Below, one piece after another: positions 7,599 to 16,212 of a DNA stretch of 38,421 nt. Origin of the DNA: Hymenobacter sp. H14-R3. Lineage in GTDB: Bacteria; Bacteroidota; Bacteroidia; Cytophagales; Hymenobacteraceae. A model generated the notes under the pieces. It was not told the DNA's origin. It made no database searches and saw only the letters and a list, made by a program, of their open reading frames with translations. Numbering within the stretch: the stretch's first letter is position 1; each line of letters starts with the position of its first letter. Position numbers and translations under genes: made by a program. Where the stretch lies: the NCBI RefSeq assembly GCF_030063445.1, contig NZ_JASITD010000032.1:1-38421 (forward strand), read 5' to 3'.

Positions 7599-8999
7599 AT
7601 GGCCAAGGTTAGAACCGTATTTTTCTGCCAGAGCTGCGGCGCGCAGTCGGCAAAGTGGATTGGGCGCTGCCCCTCGTGCGGCGAGTGGAACACCTACGTG
7701 GAGGAAGTAATCCAGAAGGAAACCGCCGCCACCACCACCGGCCAGTGGAAGCCCGCCAGCACCGTGCCCGGCGGCAACGCAAGCAAGGCCGCCAAATCGC
7801 GCCCGCTAGCCGACATCCGGCACGAGGAGGAGCCCCGCATCGTAACCCCCGACGGCGAGCTGAACCGCGTGCTGGGCGGCGGCCTGGTGCCAGGCTCCAT
7901 TGTGCTCATCGGCGGCGAGCCGGGCATCGGCAAGAGCACGCTCATGCTCCAGATTGCCTTAATGATGAAGAAGTTGCGTATTCTTTATGTGAGCGGCGAG
8001 GAAAGCGAGGCTCAGATAAAGATGCGCGCCGAGCGCCTGGCCGACGGCCAGCACCAGAACTGCTACATTCTCACGGAAACGAATACCCAGAACATTTTCC
8101 GCCAGATTGACCAGGTGGAGCCCAACCTGCTCGTTATCGACTCCATCCAGACCATGCACTCCACGCTGGTGGAGAGCGGCGCGGGCTCGGTGAGCCAAGT
8201 GCGCGAGTGCACCGCCGAGTTTCTCAAGTTTGCCAAGGAAACCGGCACGCCGGTGCTACTCATCGGTCACATTACCAAAGATGGTAGCATTGCGGGCCCC
8301 AAAATACTGGAGCACATGGTGGACACCGTGTTGCAGTTTGAGGGCGACCGCCACCTAAGCTACCGCATTCTGCGCACCACCAAAAATCGTTTTGGAAGTA
8401 CCTCGGAATTAGGTATTTATGAAATGCAGGGCAGCGGCCTGCGGCAGGTCAGCAACCCGTCCGAAATATTGCTTTCGCAGCGCGCCGAGAGCCTGAGCGG
8501 CATGGCCATCGGGGCCACGCTGGAGGGCAACCGCCCGCTGCTGGTGGAGGTACAGGCCTTGGTAACGCCCTCCACCTACGGCACGCCGCAGCGCAGTAGC
8601 ACCGGCTTTGATGCCAAACGCCTGCAAATGCTGCTGGCCGTACTCGAAAAGCGCGCTGGCCTGCGCCTGGGCCAGCACGACGTGTTTCTCAACATTGCGG
8701 GCGGCCTGCGCCTCGACGACCCAGCCCTCGATGCGGCCGTGTGCGCCGCCGTAGTAAGCAGCCTCAACGACCTGCCCATTCCCGGCGATGTGTGCCTGGC
8801 CGCCGAGGTAGGCCTGAGCGGCGAGATGCGCGCCGTGCCCCGCCTCGACCAACGCCTGGCGGAAGCCGAAAAGCTGGGCTTCCGGGAAATGTACGTGTCA
8901 CAGTTCAACGGCAAGAACCTGGCTGAGCAGGGCCGCGCCGGACTACGTATTCAGGCCGTGAGCCGGCTCGATGAGGTGCTGAATGGCTTGTTTGGCTAG
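7599..8999 (+). CDS. radA: DNA repair protein RadA
   Basis: RadA is a RecA-like ATPase/helicase that promotes branch migration of recombination intermediates. The 466-residue protein has the N-terminal zinc finger C10-x2-C13 and C24-x2-C27, and a Walker A motif GEPGIGKST at 106-114. Walker B (LLVID) is near 176-180, the RadA-specific KNRFG motif is at 261-265, and a C-terminal Lon-like domain follows. Length and order match the family exactly. It is a single gene here, transcribed away from the IS element. Confidence 0.97.
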   Translation: MAKVRTVFFCQSCGAQSAKWIGRCPSCGEWNTYVEEVIQKETAATTTGQWKPASTVPGGNASKAAKSRPLADIRHEEEPRIVTPDGELNRVLGGGLVPGSIVLIGGEPGIGKSTLMLQIALMMKKLRILYVSGEESEAQIKMRAERLADGQHQNCYILTETNTQNIFRQIDQVEPNLLVIDSIQTMHSTLVESGAGSVSQVRECTAEFLKFAKETGTPVLLIGHITKDGSIAGPKILEHMVDTVLQFEGDRHLSYRILRTTKNRFGSTSELGIYEMQGSGLRQVSNPSEILLSQRAESLSGMAIGATLEGNRPLLVEVQALVTPSTYGTPQRSSTGFDAKRLQMLLAVLEKRAGLRLGQHDVFLNIAGGLRLDDPALDAAVCAAVVSSLNDLPIPGDVCLAAEVGLSGEMRAVPRLDQRLAEAEKLGFREMYVSQFNGKNLAEQGRAGLRIQAVSRLDEVLNGLFG

Positions 9000-9004
9000 G
9001 GGCT

Positions 9005-9034
9005 GCCGGGTGCGCGGCGCATGGCGCACCCGGC
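9005..9034. repeat. Strong hairpin after radA
   Basis: Perfect 11-bp GC-rich arms GCCGGGTGCGC and its complement flank an 8-nt loop five bases after the radA stop. An A-run rather than a T-tract follows on the plus strand. It could therefore be a transcript-stabilising hairpin or a leftward terminator rather than a standard rightward one. Confidence 0.5.
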
Positions 9035-9249
9035 AAAAAGCCTATTCTGGTAGTCCGAAACAAATAGCTGGTAGCATAATTTTTAGGGGGCACCTTTTTT
9101 ACGTGGGGCAGGTACCAGATGAGCGCCAAAAGCGCCTTATCTTCGGTCCCGTAATTGACTTTTACCGCGAAAAGAGATAGGTACACGTATCAGCCTTCTC
9201 TATTTATTCGGCATATCACGGGTTATCCGGTTTCCTGTCTTAGTACTAT

Positions 9250-10821
9250 ATGAAATTACTCTTTACCTGTCTAACAACCTTGGGACTGGGCCTGGCTTCG
9301 CTGCTACCGGCGCGGGCTCAACCAGGTGGGGGCCGGCCCGCAGACATAGCCGGGGCCGCCATACTCACGGGCCGCATCACCAATCCCAAGACCGATACCA
9401 TTGCCATTGCCATTCACGATAGCCCCTTCGATTCGAAAGAGCGTATCAGCTATGCCCGCGTCAATGAGAAGGGTGAGTTTCGACTCAGCATCCTGCTTAC
9501 GGGTTCTACTAAAGCCGATTTAGTGTACGGAGACGCTGTGGCAGACCTTTTTCTGGACCCCGGCACCGACCTCGACGTGCGCTTTAAGGGCGACGACCTG
9601 CCGGGCACGGTCAAGTTTAAGGCCAACGACGTGCCCACCGGTTTCGCCACCCGCCTGCGCAACAACACCTCCCTCACCGACTCGCAGCGCCACCGCCAGC
9701 AGATGGCCAACGCCAATAACTACCTCGCCGAGTTTGACGAGCAGTTCGTATCCAACGACGGTTTTCAGGTGCTGCCCGACAATATTCAGCTCTACGAAAC
9801 GCCGTTCGTCTCCTTCCTCGACTACCGGATTAAGCACGAGCGTAACTTCTTGGAGGACCGCGCCGCCAAACAGTCATTTACCATTGATTTTTATAACTAT
9901 GCCAAGGCGGAGATAACGTACTCCAACGCCAACGACCGCCTCACTTTCCCTGACTTGCGCGAGCAGGTAGTGAGCACCGAGGGCCGCCTCACCATGACGC
10001 CCGGCTACTACGACTACCTGCGCGACCCCAATCTGCTGAACGACCAGACGGCCGTGGGCAACGAGCAGTTTCAGGAGTTTTTGCTCAACTACGTGCACTT
10101 TATGGCCGCGCAGCAGAAGCACCTGCGCACCGACCCCGACTTTTACCCCGTGTGCTACGCGCTGGCCAGCAAGCGCCTCAACGGCACCATGAAGCTGCTC
10201 ACGCTGGGCCGCATTCTGCAAGAGTCGTTTCGCTTTGGCCACGTGCGCCAGTCGGCCGCTATGCTCGCCGATTTCAAGGCCCTTGACACCCGCAAACGCT
10301 ACGTAGCTACCCTGGACGCCGACTTTGGCAAGCACAAGGCGCTGGCTATCGGCTCGCAGGCCCCCGACTTCCGCCTCATGTCGGCCACCGGCGATTCTAT
10401 CAAGCTGAGCAGCCTGCAAGGCAAGCTGGTGTACCTAAATTTCTGGAAATCAACCAACGGCCTCTGCCTGCGCGACCTTTCCTACGCCCAGGACCTGGCC
10501 CGCCGCTTCGAGGGCAAGAACATTGTATTTGTGAACGTGGCGCTCGATGAGCTGGAGATGCCCTGGCGGCAGCTCGTAACCATTAAGAAGCTGCCCGGCG
10601 TGCAGCTGCGGGCCGTGGGTGGCCTGCGCTCGGCCGTGGCCAAAGCCTACAACGTGCAGGAAGTACCCACCTACCTGTTGCTGGGCGAGGATGGCACCAT
10701 CCTCAACCCCAAGCCCAAGCGCCTCAGCAGCCGCGCCGCCGTGGACGAAATCAACCAGTCGTTTGGTAAGGCCGGCGTTTACAGCGCCGCCGTGTCGCAG
10801 ATGCCGGGTGGCGGCAAATAG
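9250..10821 (+). CDS. Exported TlpA/thioredoxin-like protein with a degenerate CxxC
   Basis: The 523-residue product has a signal peptide (MKLLFTCLTTLGLGL...ARA, about residues 1-23), so it acts in the periplasm or at the outer surface. Residues about 30-130 look like the DUF4369-type beta domain often found before thioredoxin domains in Bacteroidetes. Residues about 370-505 are a TlpA/AhpC-type thioredoxin fold (AIGSQAPDFRL, GKLVYLNFW, VPTYLLLGEDG). Where the CxxC should be, the sequence reads WKSTNGLC: the first Cys is Asn403 and only C406 remains. Classical disulfide exchange is therefore unlikely and a binding or structural role is more plausible. It appears to be transcribed alone. Confidence 0.8.
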   Translation: MKLLFTCLTTLGLGLASLLPARAQPGGGRPADIAGAAILTGRITNPKTDTIAIAIHDSPFDSKERISYARVNEKGEFRLSILLTGSTKADLVYGDAVADLFLDPGTDLDVRFKGDDLPGTVKFKANDVPTGFATRLRNNTSLTDSQRHRQQMANANNYLAEFDEQFVSNDGFQVLPDNIQLYETPFVSFLDYRIKHERNFLEDRAAKQSFTIDFYNYAKAEITYSNANDRLTFPDLREQVVSTEGRLTMTPGYYDYLRDPNLLNDQTAVGNEQFQEFLLNYVHFMAAQQKHLRTDPDFYPVCYALASKRLNGTMKLLTLGRILQESFRFGHVRQSAAMLADFKALDTRKRYVATLDADFGKHKALAIGSQAPDFRLMSATGDSIKLSSLQGKLVYLNFWKSTNGLCLRDLSYAQDLARRFEGKNIVFVNVALDELEMPWRQLVTIKKLPGVQLRAVGGLRSAVAKAYNVQEVPTYLLLGEDGTILNPKPKRLSSRAAVDEINQSFGKAGVYSAAVSQMPGGGK

Positions 10822-10943
10822 TTACGTAATTTGTTAACTAACAATTATTTAGCTGAATAATACTGCACAGATTAGTTTGGCTGGTAGCAGCAGCCAAAAC
10901 TTCTGAGGACAGTCGCGTGTCTCTGGCGTGGCGGCTTGGGCCG

Positions 10944-10950
10944 TACTTTG
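10944..10950 (+). promoter_or_regulatory. Putative -7 box before the radical SAM gene
   Basis: TACTTTG followed by TCTT and the ATG at 10955 resembles the Bacteroidetes TAnnTTTG element, one base short. Its position just before the start codon matches that of similar boxes at the regulator, rsmI and glyA. Confidence 0.35.
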
Positions 10951-10954
10951 TCTT

Positions 10955-11977
10955 ATGCGCTCTACTCTCCGCGACGCCTTTTCCTTCCTGCGCAAGGCTA
11001 CGCCGGGCCGCGTGCTCAACGCCGGGCAGGTTGTTTCTTCCTACATCCTGAGCCGGCTCACGGGGCGCGCCCGCGCCTGGGGCCTGCCCATTGCGCTGGC
11101 CTTCGAGCCCACTACCAGCTGCAACCTGCGCTGCCCCGAGTGCCCCAGCGGCCTGCGCTCCTTCACGCGCCCCACGGGCATGCTGCCCGCCGACCTCTTT
11201 AAGAAAACAATGGATGAGGTAGCCAGCCGGCTGTGGTACCTCATCTTTTACTTTCAGGGCGAACCCTATCTGCACCCACAATTCCTTGATTTAGTGGAGT
11301 ATGCGAGTAAGAAGGGTATTTACACCGCCACCAGCACCAACGCCCATTTTCTCAACGACGAGAACGCGCGCCGCACGGTAGAGAGTGGCCTCGACCGCCT
11401 CATCATCTCGCTCGACGGCACCACGCAGGCGGTATATGAACAGTACCGCGTGGGCGGCAAGCTGGAGAAAGTGCTAGCTGGCACCCGCAACGTGGTGAAG
11501 TGGCGCAAAGAGCTGAACAAGAGCACTCCCCGCATTATCTTTCAGTTCTTAGTAGTGCGGCCCAACGAGCACCAGATTGCGGATGCCAAAGCCCTGGCAC
11601 AGGCCATGGGCGTGGACGATGTGTGGTTTAAAACCGCCCAGATTTACGACTACCAGCAGGGTTCGCCGCTCATCCCCACCATCGACTACTACTCGCGCTA
11701 CGCCAACAACGGCAACGGCACGTTCAGCCTGAAAAATAAGCTCGTAAACGGCTGCTGGAAGATGTGGCACTCCTGCGTCATCACCTGGGACGGCAAGGTA
11801 GTGCCCTGCTGCTTCGACAAAGACGCCGAATACCGCCTCGGCGACCGCCAACACGAGAACTTCAGCGCCCTCTGGCACGGCCCCAAGTACCAGGGCTTCC
11901 GCCAAGCCCTCCTCAAGGGCCGCGACCAAATCGAAATGTGCCGTAACTGCACCGAAGGCACCAAAGTCTGGGGTTAA
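10955..11977 (+). CDS. Radical SAM protein with SPASM domain
   Basis: The protein has 340 residues. The radical-SAM 4Fe-4S motif reads CNLRCPEC, a Cx3Cx2C arrangement. The C-terminal SPASM-type auxiliary cluster region includes GCWKMWHSCVITWDGKVVPCC and a final MCRNC. The family modifies peptides, proteins or small molecules by radical chemistry, and the substrate cannot be inferred here. No precursor peptide gene is visible next to it. ATG 10955 is preferred over GTG 10928 because it follows the promoter-like TACTTTG box and gives a normal N-terminus. Its stop codon is one base from a long palindromic repeat. Confidence 0.85.
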   Translation: MRSTLRDAFSFLRKATPGRVLNAGQVVSSYILSRLTGRARAWGLPIALAFEPTTSCNLRCPECPSGLRSFTRPTGMLPADLFKKTMDEVASRLWYLIFYFQGEPYLHPQFLDLVEYASKKGIYTATSTNAHFLNDENARRTVESGLDRLIISLDGTTQAVYEQYRVGGKLEKVLAGTRNVVKWRKELNKSTPRIIFQFLVVRPNEHQIADAKALAQAMGVDDVWFKTAQIYDYQQGSPLIPTIDYYSRYANNGNGTFSLKNKLVNGCWKMWHSCVITWDGKVVPCCFDKDAEYRLGDRQHENFSALWHGPKYQGFRQALLKGRDQIEMCRNCTEGTKVWG

Positions 11978-11978
11978 G

Positions 11979-12167
11979 CCCGACCGCAGATTCAAACGGA
12001 TTAAACGGATTTCGCAGATACGCCGCTAAAGCGGCTGACTACTCGCATTTACGTGATATGAAGGGAGTATTTCCTCTGCCCCTATATCAGTATCTCAATG
12101 CGCGTAGTCAGCCGCTTTAGCGGCGTATCTGCGAAATCCGTTTAATCCGTTTGAATCTGCGGTCGGG
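11979..12167. repeat. 189-bp MITE-like palindromic element with perfect 64-bp arms
   Basis: Arms 11979-12042 and 12104-12167 are perfect reverse complements over 64 bp, separated by a 61-bp loop. Each outer end begins CCCGACCGCAGATTCAAACG, and the inner part holds a small palindrome GCCGCTAAAGCGGC. The element exactly fills the gap between two convergent genes: it starts two bases after one stop codon and ends at the base next to the other. The same terminal block occurs inverted on both sides of the GxxExxY gene (22926-22985 and 23670-23730). It may also act as a bidirectional terminator. Confidence 0.9.
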
Positions 12168-12509
12168 TTACTTCTTGCCTTTCATCAGGTTCTTACCCAG
12201 CGATTCTACTTTTAGAATGAACTGGTCGATGTCCTGGTCGGCGTACACGCCATAGGCAGTCGAGATGGTGCCTTTGGCACCATCGGTGGTTTCGATAGCG
12301 TAGAGGATGGAAGCATCATCGGGGTCACTTTCGCCCTCGAAGCGGAAGTAGTCAACGATGGTCGTTTCCTCAGGGCTGAAGGTGGCGGCACTGTCGTTGT
12401 CCATCGTTGCCAAGCGGCCATCCTTCACGGTAAAGTCGTGGGTGTAGCCTTCGGCAACCAGCTTTTTCTCGACCGTAACGAGGGAGGTCATTTCTTCTTT
12501 GTCCTGCAT
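12168..12509 (-). CDS. Small protein of the Bacteroidetes 'phosphoribosylpyrophosphate synthetase' family
   Basis: This is a 113-residue soluble protein with the recognisable core GYTHDFTVKDG, DYFRFEGESDPDDASILYAI and GTISTAYGVYAD. Many Bacteroidetes proteins of about 100 residues with this core carry the name phosphoribosylpyrophosphate synthetase. They are far too short for that enzyme (over 300 residues) and lack its PRPP-binding loop, so the name should not be taken as a function. Alternative start Met7 lies at 12491. Its TAA stop is immediately next to the palindromic element. Confidence 0.7.
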   Translation of the reverse strand: MQDKEEMTSLVTVEKKLVAEGYTHDFTVKDGRLATMDNDSAATFSPEETTIVDYFRFEGESDPDDASILYAIETTDGAKGTISTAYGVYADQDIDQFILKVESLGKNLMKGKK

Positions 12510-12623
12510 GGGAATGGGTGTTTCAGATGGCGGGTGAGAATGGGGCCTGACGCAGACCGCCCCAGCTATACGGAGCCGGGGCGGTCGGGGGTTAATCGTT
12601 TGTTCAGTTTTTAATGGCGGCGG

Positions 12624-12815
12624 CTAACGCCCGGCGGTGCGCGCCTCAATAGTGCGCTGCAAAGCATCCACATCAATGGCCGCGCCGCACCCACCGCCGC
12701 AGCCTTTGGCGCAGCCCGCCTGGCCCTTGGCGGCGAAGGTTTGCCACACGCGCCGGCCCAGGTAAACCAAGGCGGCGGCAAAGAGAGCGATGATGATGAG
12801 CAGTTGCGCGTTCAT
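12624..12815 (-). CDS. FeoB-associated-type Cys-rich small membrane protein
   Basis: This 63-residue protein has one N-terminal membrane helix (QLLIIIALFAAALVYLG) followed by a Cys/Gly cluster CAKGCGGGCGA and a short polar tail. This layout matches small FeoB-associated Cys-rich proteins that accompany ferrous iron transport. No feoA or feoB is present in the window, so an iron link rests on family resemblance only. The genes on either side are unrelated. Confidence 0.65.
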   Translation of the reverse strand: MNAQLLIIIALFAAALVYLGRRVWQTFAAKGQAGCAKGCGGGCGAAIDVDALQRTIEARTAGR

Positions 12816-12877
12816 GATAAAAAGAAAACCCAGCGGCGGCCCGAAAAGTTTGGGCCGCGCGTCCGGCGGTTACTTTC

Positions 12878-13699
12878 TTACCACTGGAAGCCCTCGCCCC
12901 AGTGCTGCTTCATCACGGCCTGCATTTCCTCGTGCAGTAAGCCATTGGTAGCCAGCGTTTCGCGGTTGAATACGGGGTCGCCATCGGCCAGCCACTGCGT
13001 AACGCGGCCGCCGGCCTCGCGTACCAGCAAGATGCCGGCGGCCACGTCGTAAGAGTTGATGTTGAACTCGAAGTAGCTGTCGAAGCGGCCGCAGGCCACG
13101 TAGGCCAGGTCGGTAGCGGCCGAGCCCCAGCGGCGCAGGCCCCGCGAGTGCTGCATATACTCGGTGAGGATGCGCAGGTAAGCGTCGAGGTGGTCGAACT
13201 TATAGAAGGGTAAGCCGGTGGCTATCAGGCTATCATCCATTTTAGCGGCGGTACCTACGTGAATCGGCTGGTCGTTGAGGAAGGCGCCGTGGCCCTGGGC
13301 TCCGCGGAAGCACTCGTCGCGGCTCACCTCGTACACCACGCCCAGCACCGGCTCGTTGCCGCGCGCCAGGGCCACGCTCACCGCGAAGCACGGCAGGCCG
13401 TGGATGAAGTTGGTGGTGCCGTCGAGCGGGTCAATTATCCAGCGGTACTCGGTTTCGCTGGCCTCGGTGTTGGCCACAGTGCCTTCTTCGGTAACGAAGC
13501 CGGCTTCGGGAAGCAGCTTTTGCAAGCCGGCCACCAGCATTTTCTCCGACTCTTTGTCCACGTAAGAAACCAGGTCGTGCAGGCCTTTAGTCACGATTTT
13601 AGACTGGTCGAAGTTGCTGACTTCCTGGCGAATAAAGCCGCCCGCCTGGCGGCAGAGGTCGGCGACGGAATACGAGAGCTGGAGCAGGTCGGGGGTCAT
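12878..13699 (-). CDS. Inositol monophosphatase family protein (SuhB-like)
   Basis: A 273-residue metal-dependent phosphatase of the IMPase family hydrolyses inositol phosphates or related sugar/nucleotide phosphates. Metal site residues are visible: E71-E72 (VTEEG), and D90 and D93 in the signature WIIDPLDGTTNF (87-98). The C-terminal GSAATDLAYVACGRFD and SYDVAAGILLVREAGG blocks carry the last metal aspartate. Length and spacing are normal. The start ATG 13699 lies five bases from the palindromic element at 13705-13789, which must therefore carry or replace its promoter. Confidence 0.92.
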   Translation of the reverse strand: MTPDLLQLSYSVADLCRQAGGFIRQEVSNFDQSKIVTKGLHDLVSYVDKESEKMLVAGLQKLLPEAGFVTEEGTVANTEASETEYRWIIDPLDGTTNFIHGLPCFAVSVALARGNEPVLGVVYEVSRDECFRGAQGHGAFLNDQPIHVGTAAKMDDSLIATGLPFYKFDHLDAYLRILTEYMQHSRGLRRWGSAATDLAYVACGRFDSYFEFNINSYDVAAGILLVREAGGRVTQWLADGDPVFNRETLATNGLLHEEMQAVMKQHWGEGFQW

Positions 13700-13704
13700 A
13701 AAAA

Positions 13705-13789
13705 GTAGCGCGGACTTTTCAGTCCGCGTTTAAGGTAAAAATTAAGTGGTTTAACGATTCAGCGCGCGGACTCGCAGAGTCCACGCTAC
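13705..13789. repeat. Palindromic element overlapping the lnt 3' end
   Basis: Two hairpin ends face each other. The left is GTAGCGCGGACT-TTTC-AGTCCGCG (13705-13728). The right is its inverted relative (13765-13789), reading GTAGCGTGGACT-CTGCG-AGTCCGCG on the minus strand. The loop base pairs differ but the arms are kept. The right half lies inside lnt and encodes its last residues. Confidence 0.75.
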
Positions 13790-15451
13790 CACGGCCACAA
13801 TCCCGAGCACGGCCAGCAGCTGAGCGGCGCGGCCGATGAGCTCGCCGAAGCGGGCGTAAAAGGTTACCTCACTGTTTAAGTGCACGGTGCCGCGGCTGGC
13901 GGTGGCAATCCAGGCGGGCACTTGCTGGTAGATTTCGCCCTTCTGATTGATGAAGCCGGTGAAGCCGGTGTTGGCGGCGCGGGCCAGGTCGCGACGGGTT
14001 TCGATGCAGCGCAGGCTGCCGTAGCGCAGCAGCTGCCGGTAGCCGGGCGAGTCGAGCCACCAGGCATCGTTGGTAAACACAGCTAATAGCGTGGCCCCGT
14101 TGGGCACGTACTCGCTCACAAAATCGCCGTAGATAGACTCGTAGCAGATGATGGGGGCCACGCGCAGGGCCGGCGCATTGGCCGGCGCGGGGTACACGGT
14201 GCGCTCGGGCTGGCTGCCCACGCTGCCCACCGTGCCGCCCAGGTCGATGTGCGAGACGAGAGCTGTGAGCAGAGGCGGAATCTTCTCGACGCCCGGCACC
14301 AGCCGCGACTTGTGGTAGAAGGCCACCGGGGCGCTGGCACTGGCAAAGTAAGCGCCACTGTTGAAGAAGTCGTAGTAGCCAAGGTCGTCGCGGTAGCGGG
14401 CCGTTTCGCTGGCCGCCTCCTTGCTCGGATAGGAGCCGAGCGTGGTGATGCCCGTGAGCAGCGCCACGCCGGGGTGCCCGGCCAGCCACGCCTTGATGCG
14501 CAGAATTTTGGGGTTGCTCTCAATCGTATTCTCCCAATACGGCTCCTCCAAGGCAGTTTCGGGCCAGATGATGAGGCGCGTGGCGGGCGTGAGGTGCTGC
14601 GCCGACAGCGCCAGCATGCGCGTCAGCTGCTCGTCGTAGGGCACGAAGCGGGCGCCGCCGAGAAATTTCTCCTCGTAGGGGTCGAGGTTGGGCTGCACCA
14701 CTACCACTTCGGTGGTGGGGCCTTTTTCCTGGTAAGAAGCCCCGATGAGGTACGAAAGCCCAATGGGCAGCACGATAGCCAGGAGCGGAATTAAAAACTG
14801 AGAATTAAAAATTAAAAAGGCGGGCTTTACTTCGCTCCCATCAACATAAACGCCTGTTGGCGAAGTAGTTGCGCTTTTACTTTTCAATTTATAATTTTTA
14901 ATTAAAATACTGAATACCAACAGATTAACCGCCCACACCCACACCGAACCGCCTAGGAAGCCCGTGTACTCGTACCACTGCACCCACTGCGGCGCGGCCG
15001 CAAAGCCGTTGCCCAGCGTGAGCCAGGGCCAGGTGAGGTCCCAGTGCAGGTGCAGCTGCTCGAAGGCAATCCAGTAGATGGGCAGCGAGAGGTAGCCCAG
15101 GCGGTTGCCAAAGCGCTTCTTGGTTTGCCGGAAGGCCATGAGCGGCAGGCACATCATCAGGGCATTCAGCACCACGGCCGCCATGCCGGCGGGCAGCGAC
15201 GAATAGCTTACCCACCAGGTAGTGAGCGCGTTCCAGACCAGTAGCACCCAGTAGGTGCAGGCAAATACGCGGCCCTTGCGGGCCCCGGCCAGCGTGAGCT
15301 GCCGCTCCATGAGCAGGTAGGGCACCCAGCCAATAAAGAGCAGCAGTGCCGGCGCGGCCGACGGGTAGGGCGGCCAGCCACCGCACAGCAGCAGGGCGCT
15401 GAGGCTGCCCAGCACCAGCGGGCGCTGCCAGAAGCTAGGCGGCGGGGTCAT
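13751..15451 (-). CDS. lnt: Apolipoprotein N-acyltransferase
   Basis: Lnt adds the third acyl chain to the N-terminal Cys of lipoproteins in the inner membrane. The 566-residue protein has about six N-terminal helices and then a nitrilase-fold periplasmic domain. The Glu-Lys-Cys triad is visible in WPETALEEP, HKSRLVPGVEKIP and PIICYESIYGD. An AT-rich repeat (14788-14912) sits in frame between the membrane and catalytic parts and adds about 40 residues (ILIKNYKLKSKSATTSP...). The last residues (AWTLRVRALNR) are encoded by another repeat. ATG 15451 is preferred because it overlaps rsmI by only 17 bp. Starts at 15460 and 15526 are possible. Confidence 0.93.
   Translation of the reverse strand: MTPPPSFWQRPLVLGSLSALLLCGGWPPYPSAAPALLLFIGWVPYLLMERQLTLAGARKGRVFACTYWVLLVWNALTTWWVSYSSLPAGMAAVVLNALMMCLPLMAFRQTKKRFGNRLGYLSLPIYWIAFEQLHLHWDLTWPWLTLGNGFAAAPQWVQWYEYTGFLGGSVWVWAVNLLVFSILIKNYKLKSKSATTSPTGVYVDGSEVKPAFLIFNSQFLIPLLAIVLPIGLSYLIGASYQEKGPTTEVVVVQPNLDPYEEKFLGGARFVPYDEQLTRMLALSAQHLTPATRLIIWPETALEEPYWENTIESNPKILRIKAWLAGHPGVALLTGITTLGSYPSKEAASETARYRDDLGYYDFFNSGAYFASASAPVAFYHKSRLVPGVEKIPPLLTALVSHIDLGGTVGSVGSQPERTVYPAPANAPALRVAPIICYESIYGDFVSEYVPNGATLLAVFTNDAWWLDSPGYRQLLRYGSLRCIETRRDLARAANTGFTGFINQKGEIYQQVPAWIATASRGTVHLNSEVTFYARFGELIGRAAQLLAVLGIVAVVAWTLRVRALNR
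14788..14912. repeat. AT-rich palindromic repeat inserted in frame in lnt
   Basis: This stretch of about 125 bp is strikingly AT-rich inside a GC-rich gene. It has AATTAAAAATT (14803-14813) facing AATTTTTAATT (14893-14903), and an inner pair TACTTCGC (14828-14835) and GCGAAGTA (14860-14867). It keeps the lnt frame open and encodes a Lys/Ser/Thr-rich segment. Confidence 0.75.
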
Positions 15452-16208
15452 CGTCGGCATCGCCGTCGTCTTCAGCGTCGTCGTCGTCGTCGCGGGCGGC
15501 GTATTTGCTGCGCTCAATTCGCTCATGTTTAGCTCCTTCTACTACCAGTACGATTTCGCCCTTGATGGCGGGGCGGGCGGCCAGCGTGGCGGCCAACTCG
15601 CTGAGCGGGGCGGTGAGGGTTTCTTCAAACAGCTTGGTCAGCTCGCGGCTGACGCTGCCCATGCGGGCCGGCCCAAACACCTCGGCCAGCTGCGTAAGCG
15701 TTTTGACGATGCGGTGCGGCGACTCATAAAAGATGAGCGTGCGGGTTTCGCGGGCCAGCTCTTGCAGGCGGGTTTGGCGGCCTTTCTTCGTCGGCAAAAA
15801 GCCTTCGAACGTAAACCGCTCGGCCCCGAAACCCGACTTGAGCAGGGCCGGCACCAGGGCCGTGGGGCCGGGCAGGCACTCTACGCGCAGGCCCTGGGCC
15901 AGGCACTCGCGCACCAGCAAAAAACCGGGGTCGGAGATGCCGGGCGTGCCGGCGTCGCTCACCAGGGCCATGCGCTCGCCCTTGGCCAGGCGCTCCAATA
16001 GGCGAGGCACTACCTGGTGCTCGTTGTGCAGGTGGTAGGCTTGCAGGGGCTTTTTGAGTTCCAGGTGCTGCATTAGGCGGCCGCTGGTGCGGGTGTCTTC
16101 ACACAGCACCAAGTCTACTTCGCGCAGCGTGCGGATGGCCCGCAGGGTAATGTCTTCCAGGTTGCCGATGGGCGTGGGCACAAGGGTCAGGGCAGCGGCT
16201 TCGGGCAT
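15435..16208 (-). CDS. rsmI: 16S rRNA 2'-O-methyltransferase RsmI
   Basis: RsmI methylates the ribose of C1402 in 16S rRNA using SAM. The 257-residue protein shows the family signatures LVPTPIGNLEDITLRAI, CEDTRTSGRL, ALVSDAGTPGISDPG and LPGPTALVPALLKSG. The C-terminal region is IFYESPHRI and later GEIVLVVEGA. An unusual acidic tail (DDDDDAEDDGDADDD) ends the protein and overlaps the start of lnt, indicating co-transcription. ATG 16208 gives the normal MPEAAALTLVPTPIG start and lies four bases after a TACCTTTG promoter box. Confidence 0.95.
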   Translation of the reverse strand: MPEAAALTLVPTPIGNLEDITLRAIRTLREVDLVLCEDTRTSGRLMQHLELKKPLQAYHLHNEHQVVPRLLERLAKGERMALVSDAGTPGISDPGFLLVRECLAQGLRVECLPGPTALVPALLKSGFGAERFTFEGFLPTKKGRQTRLQELARETRTLIFYESPHRIVKTLTQLAEVFGPARMGSVSRELTKLFEETLTAPLSELAATLAARPAIKGEIVLVVEGAKHERIERSKYAARDDDDDAEDDGDADDDPAA

Positions 16209-16212
16209 AGCG

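Noticed and set aside
12168..12509. Phosphoribosylpyrophosphate synthetase enzyme
   Set aside because: The protein is 113 residues and lacks the PRPP-binding motif. Only the transferred family name suggests that enzyme.
12624..12815. Ferrous iron transport locus
   Set aside because: Only the small FeoB-associated-type protein is present. feoA and feoB are absent from the window.
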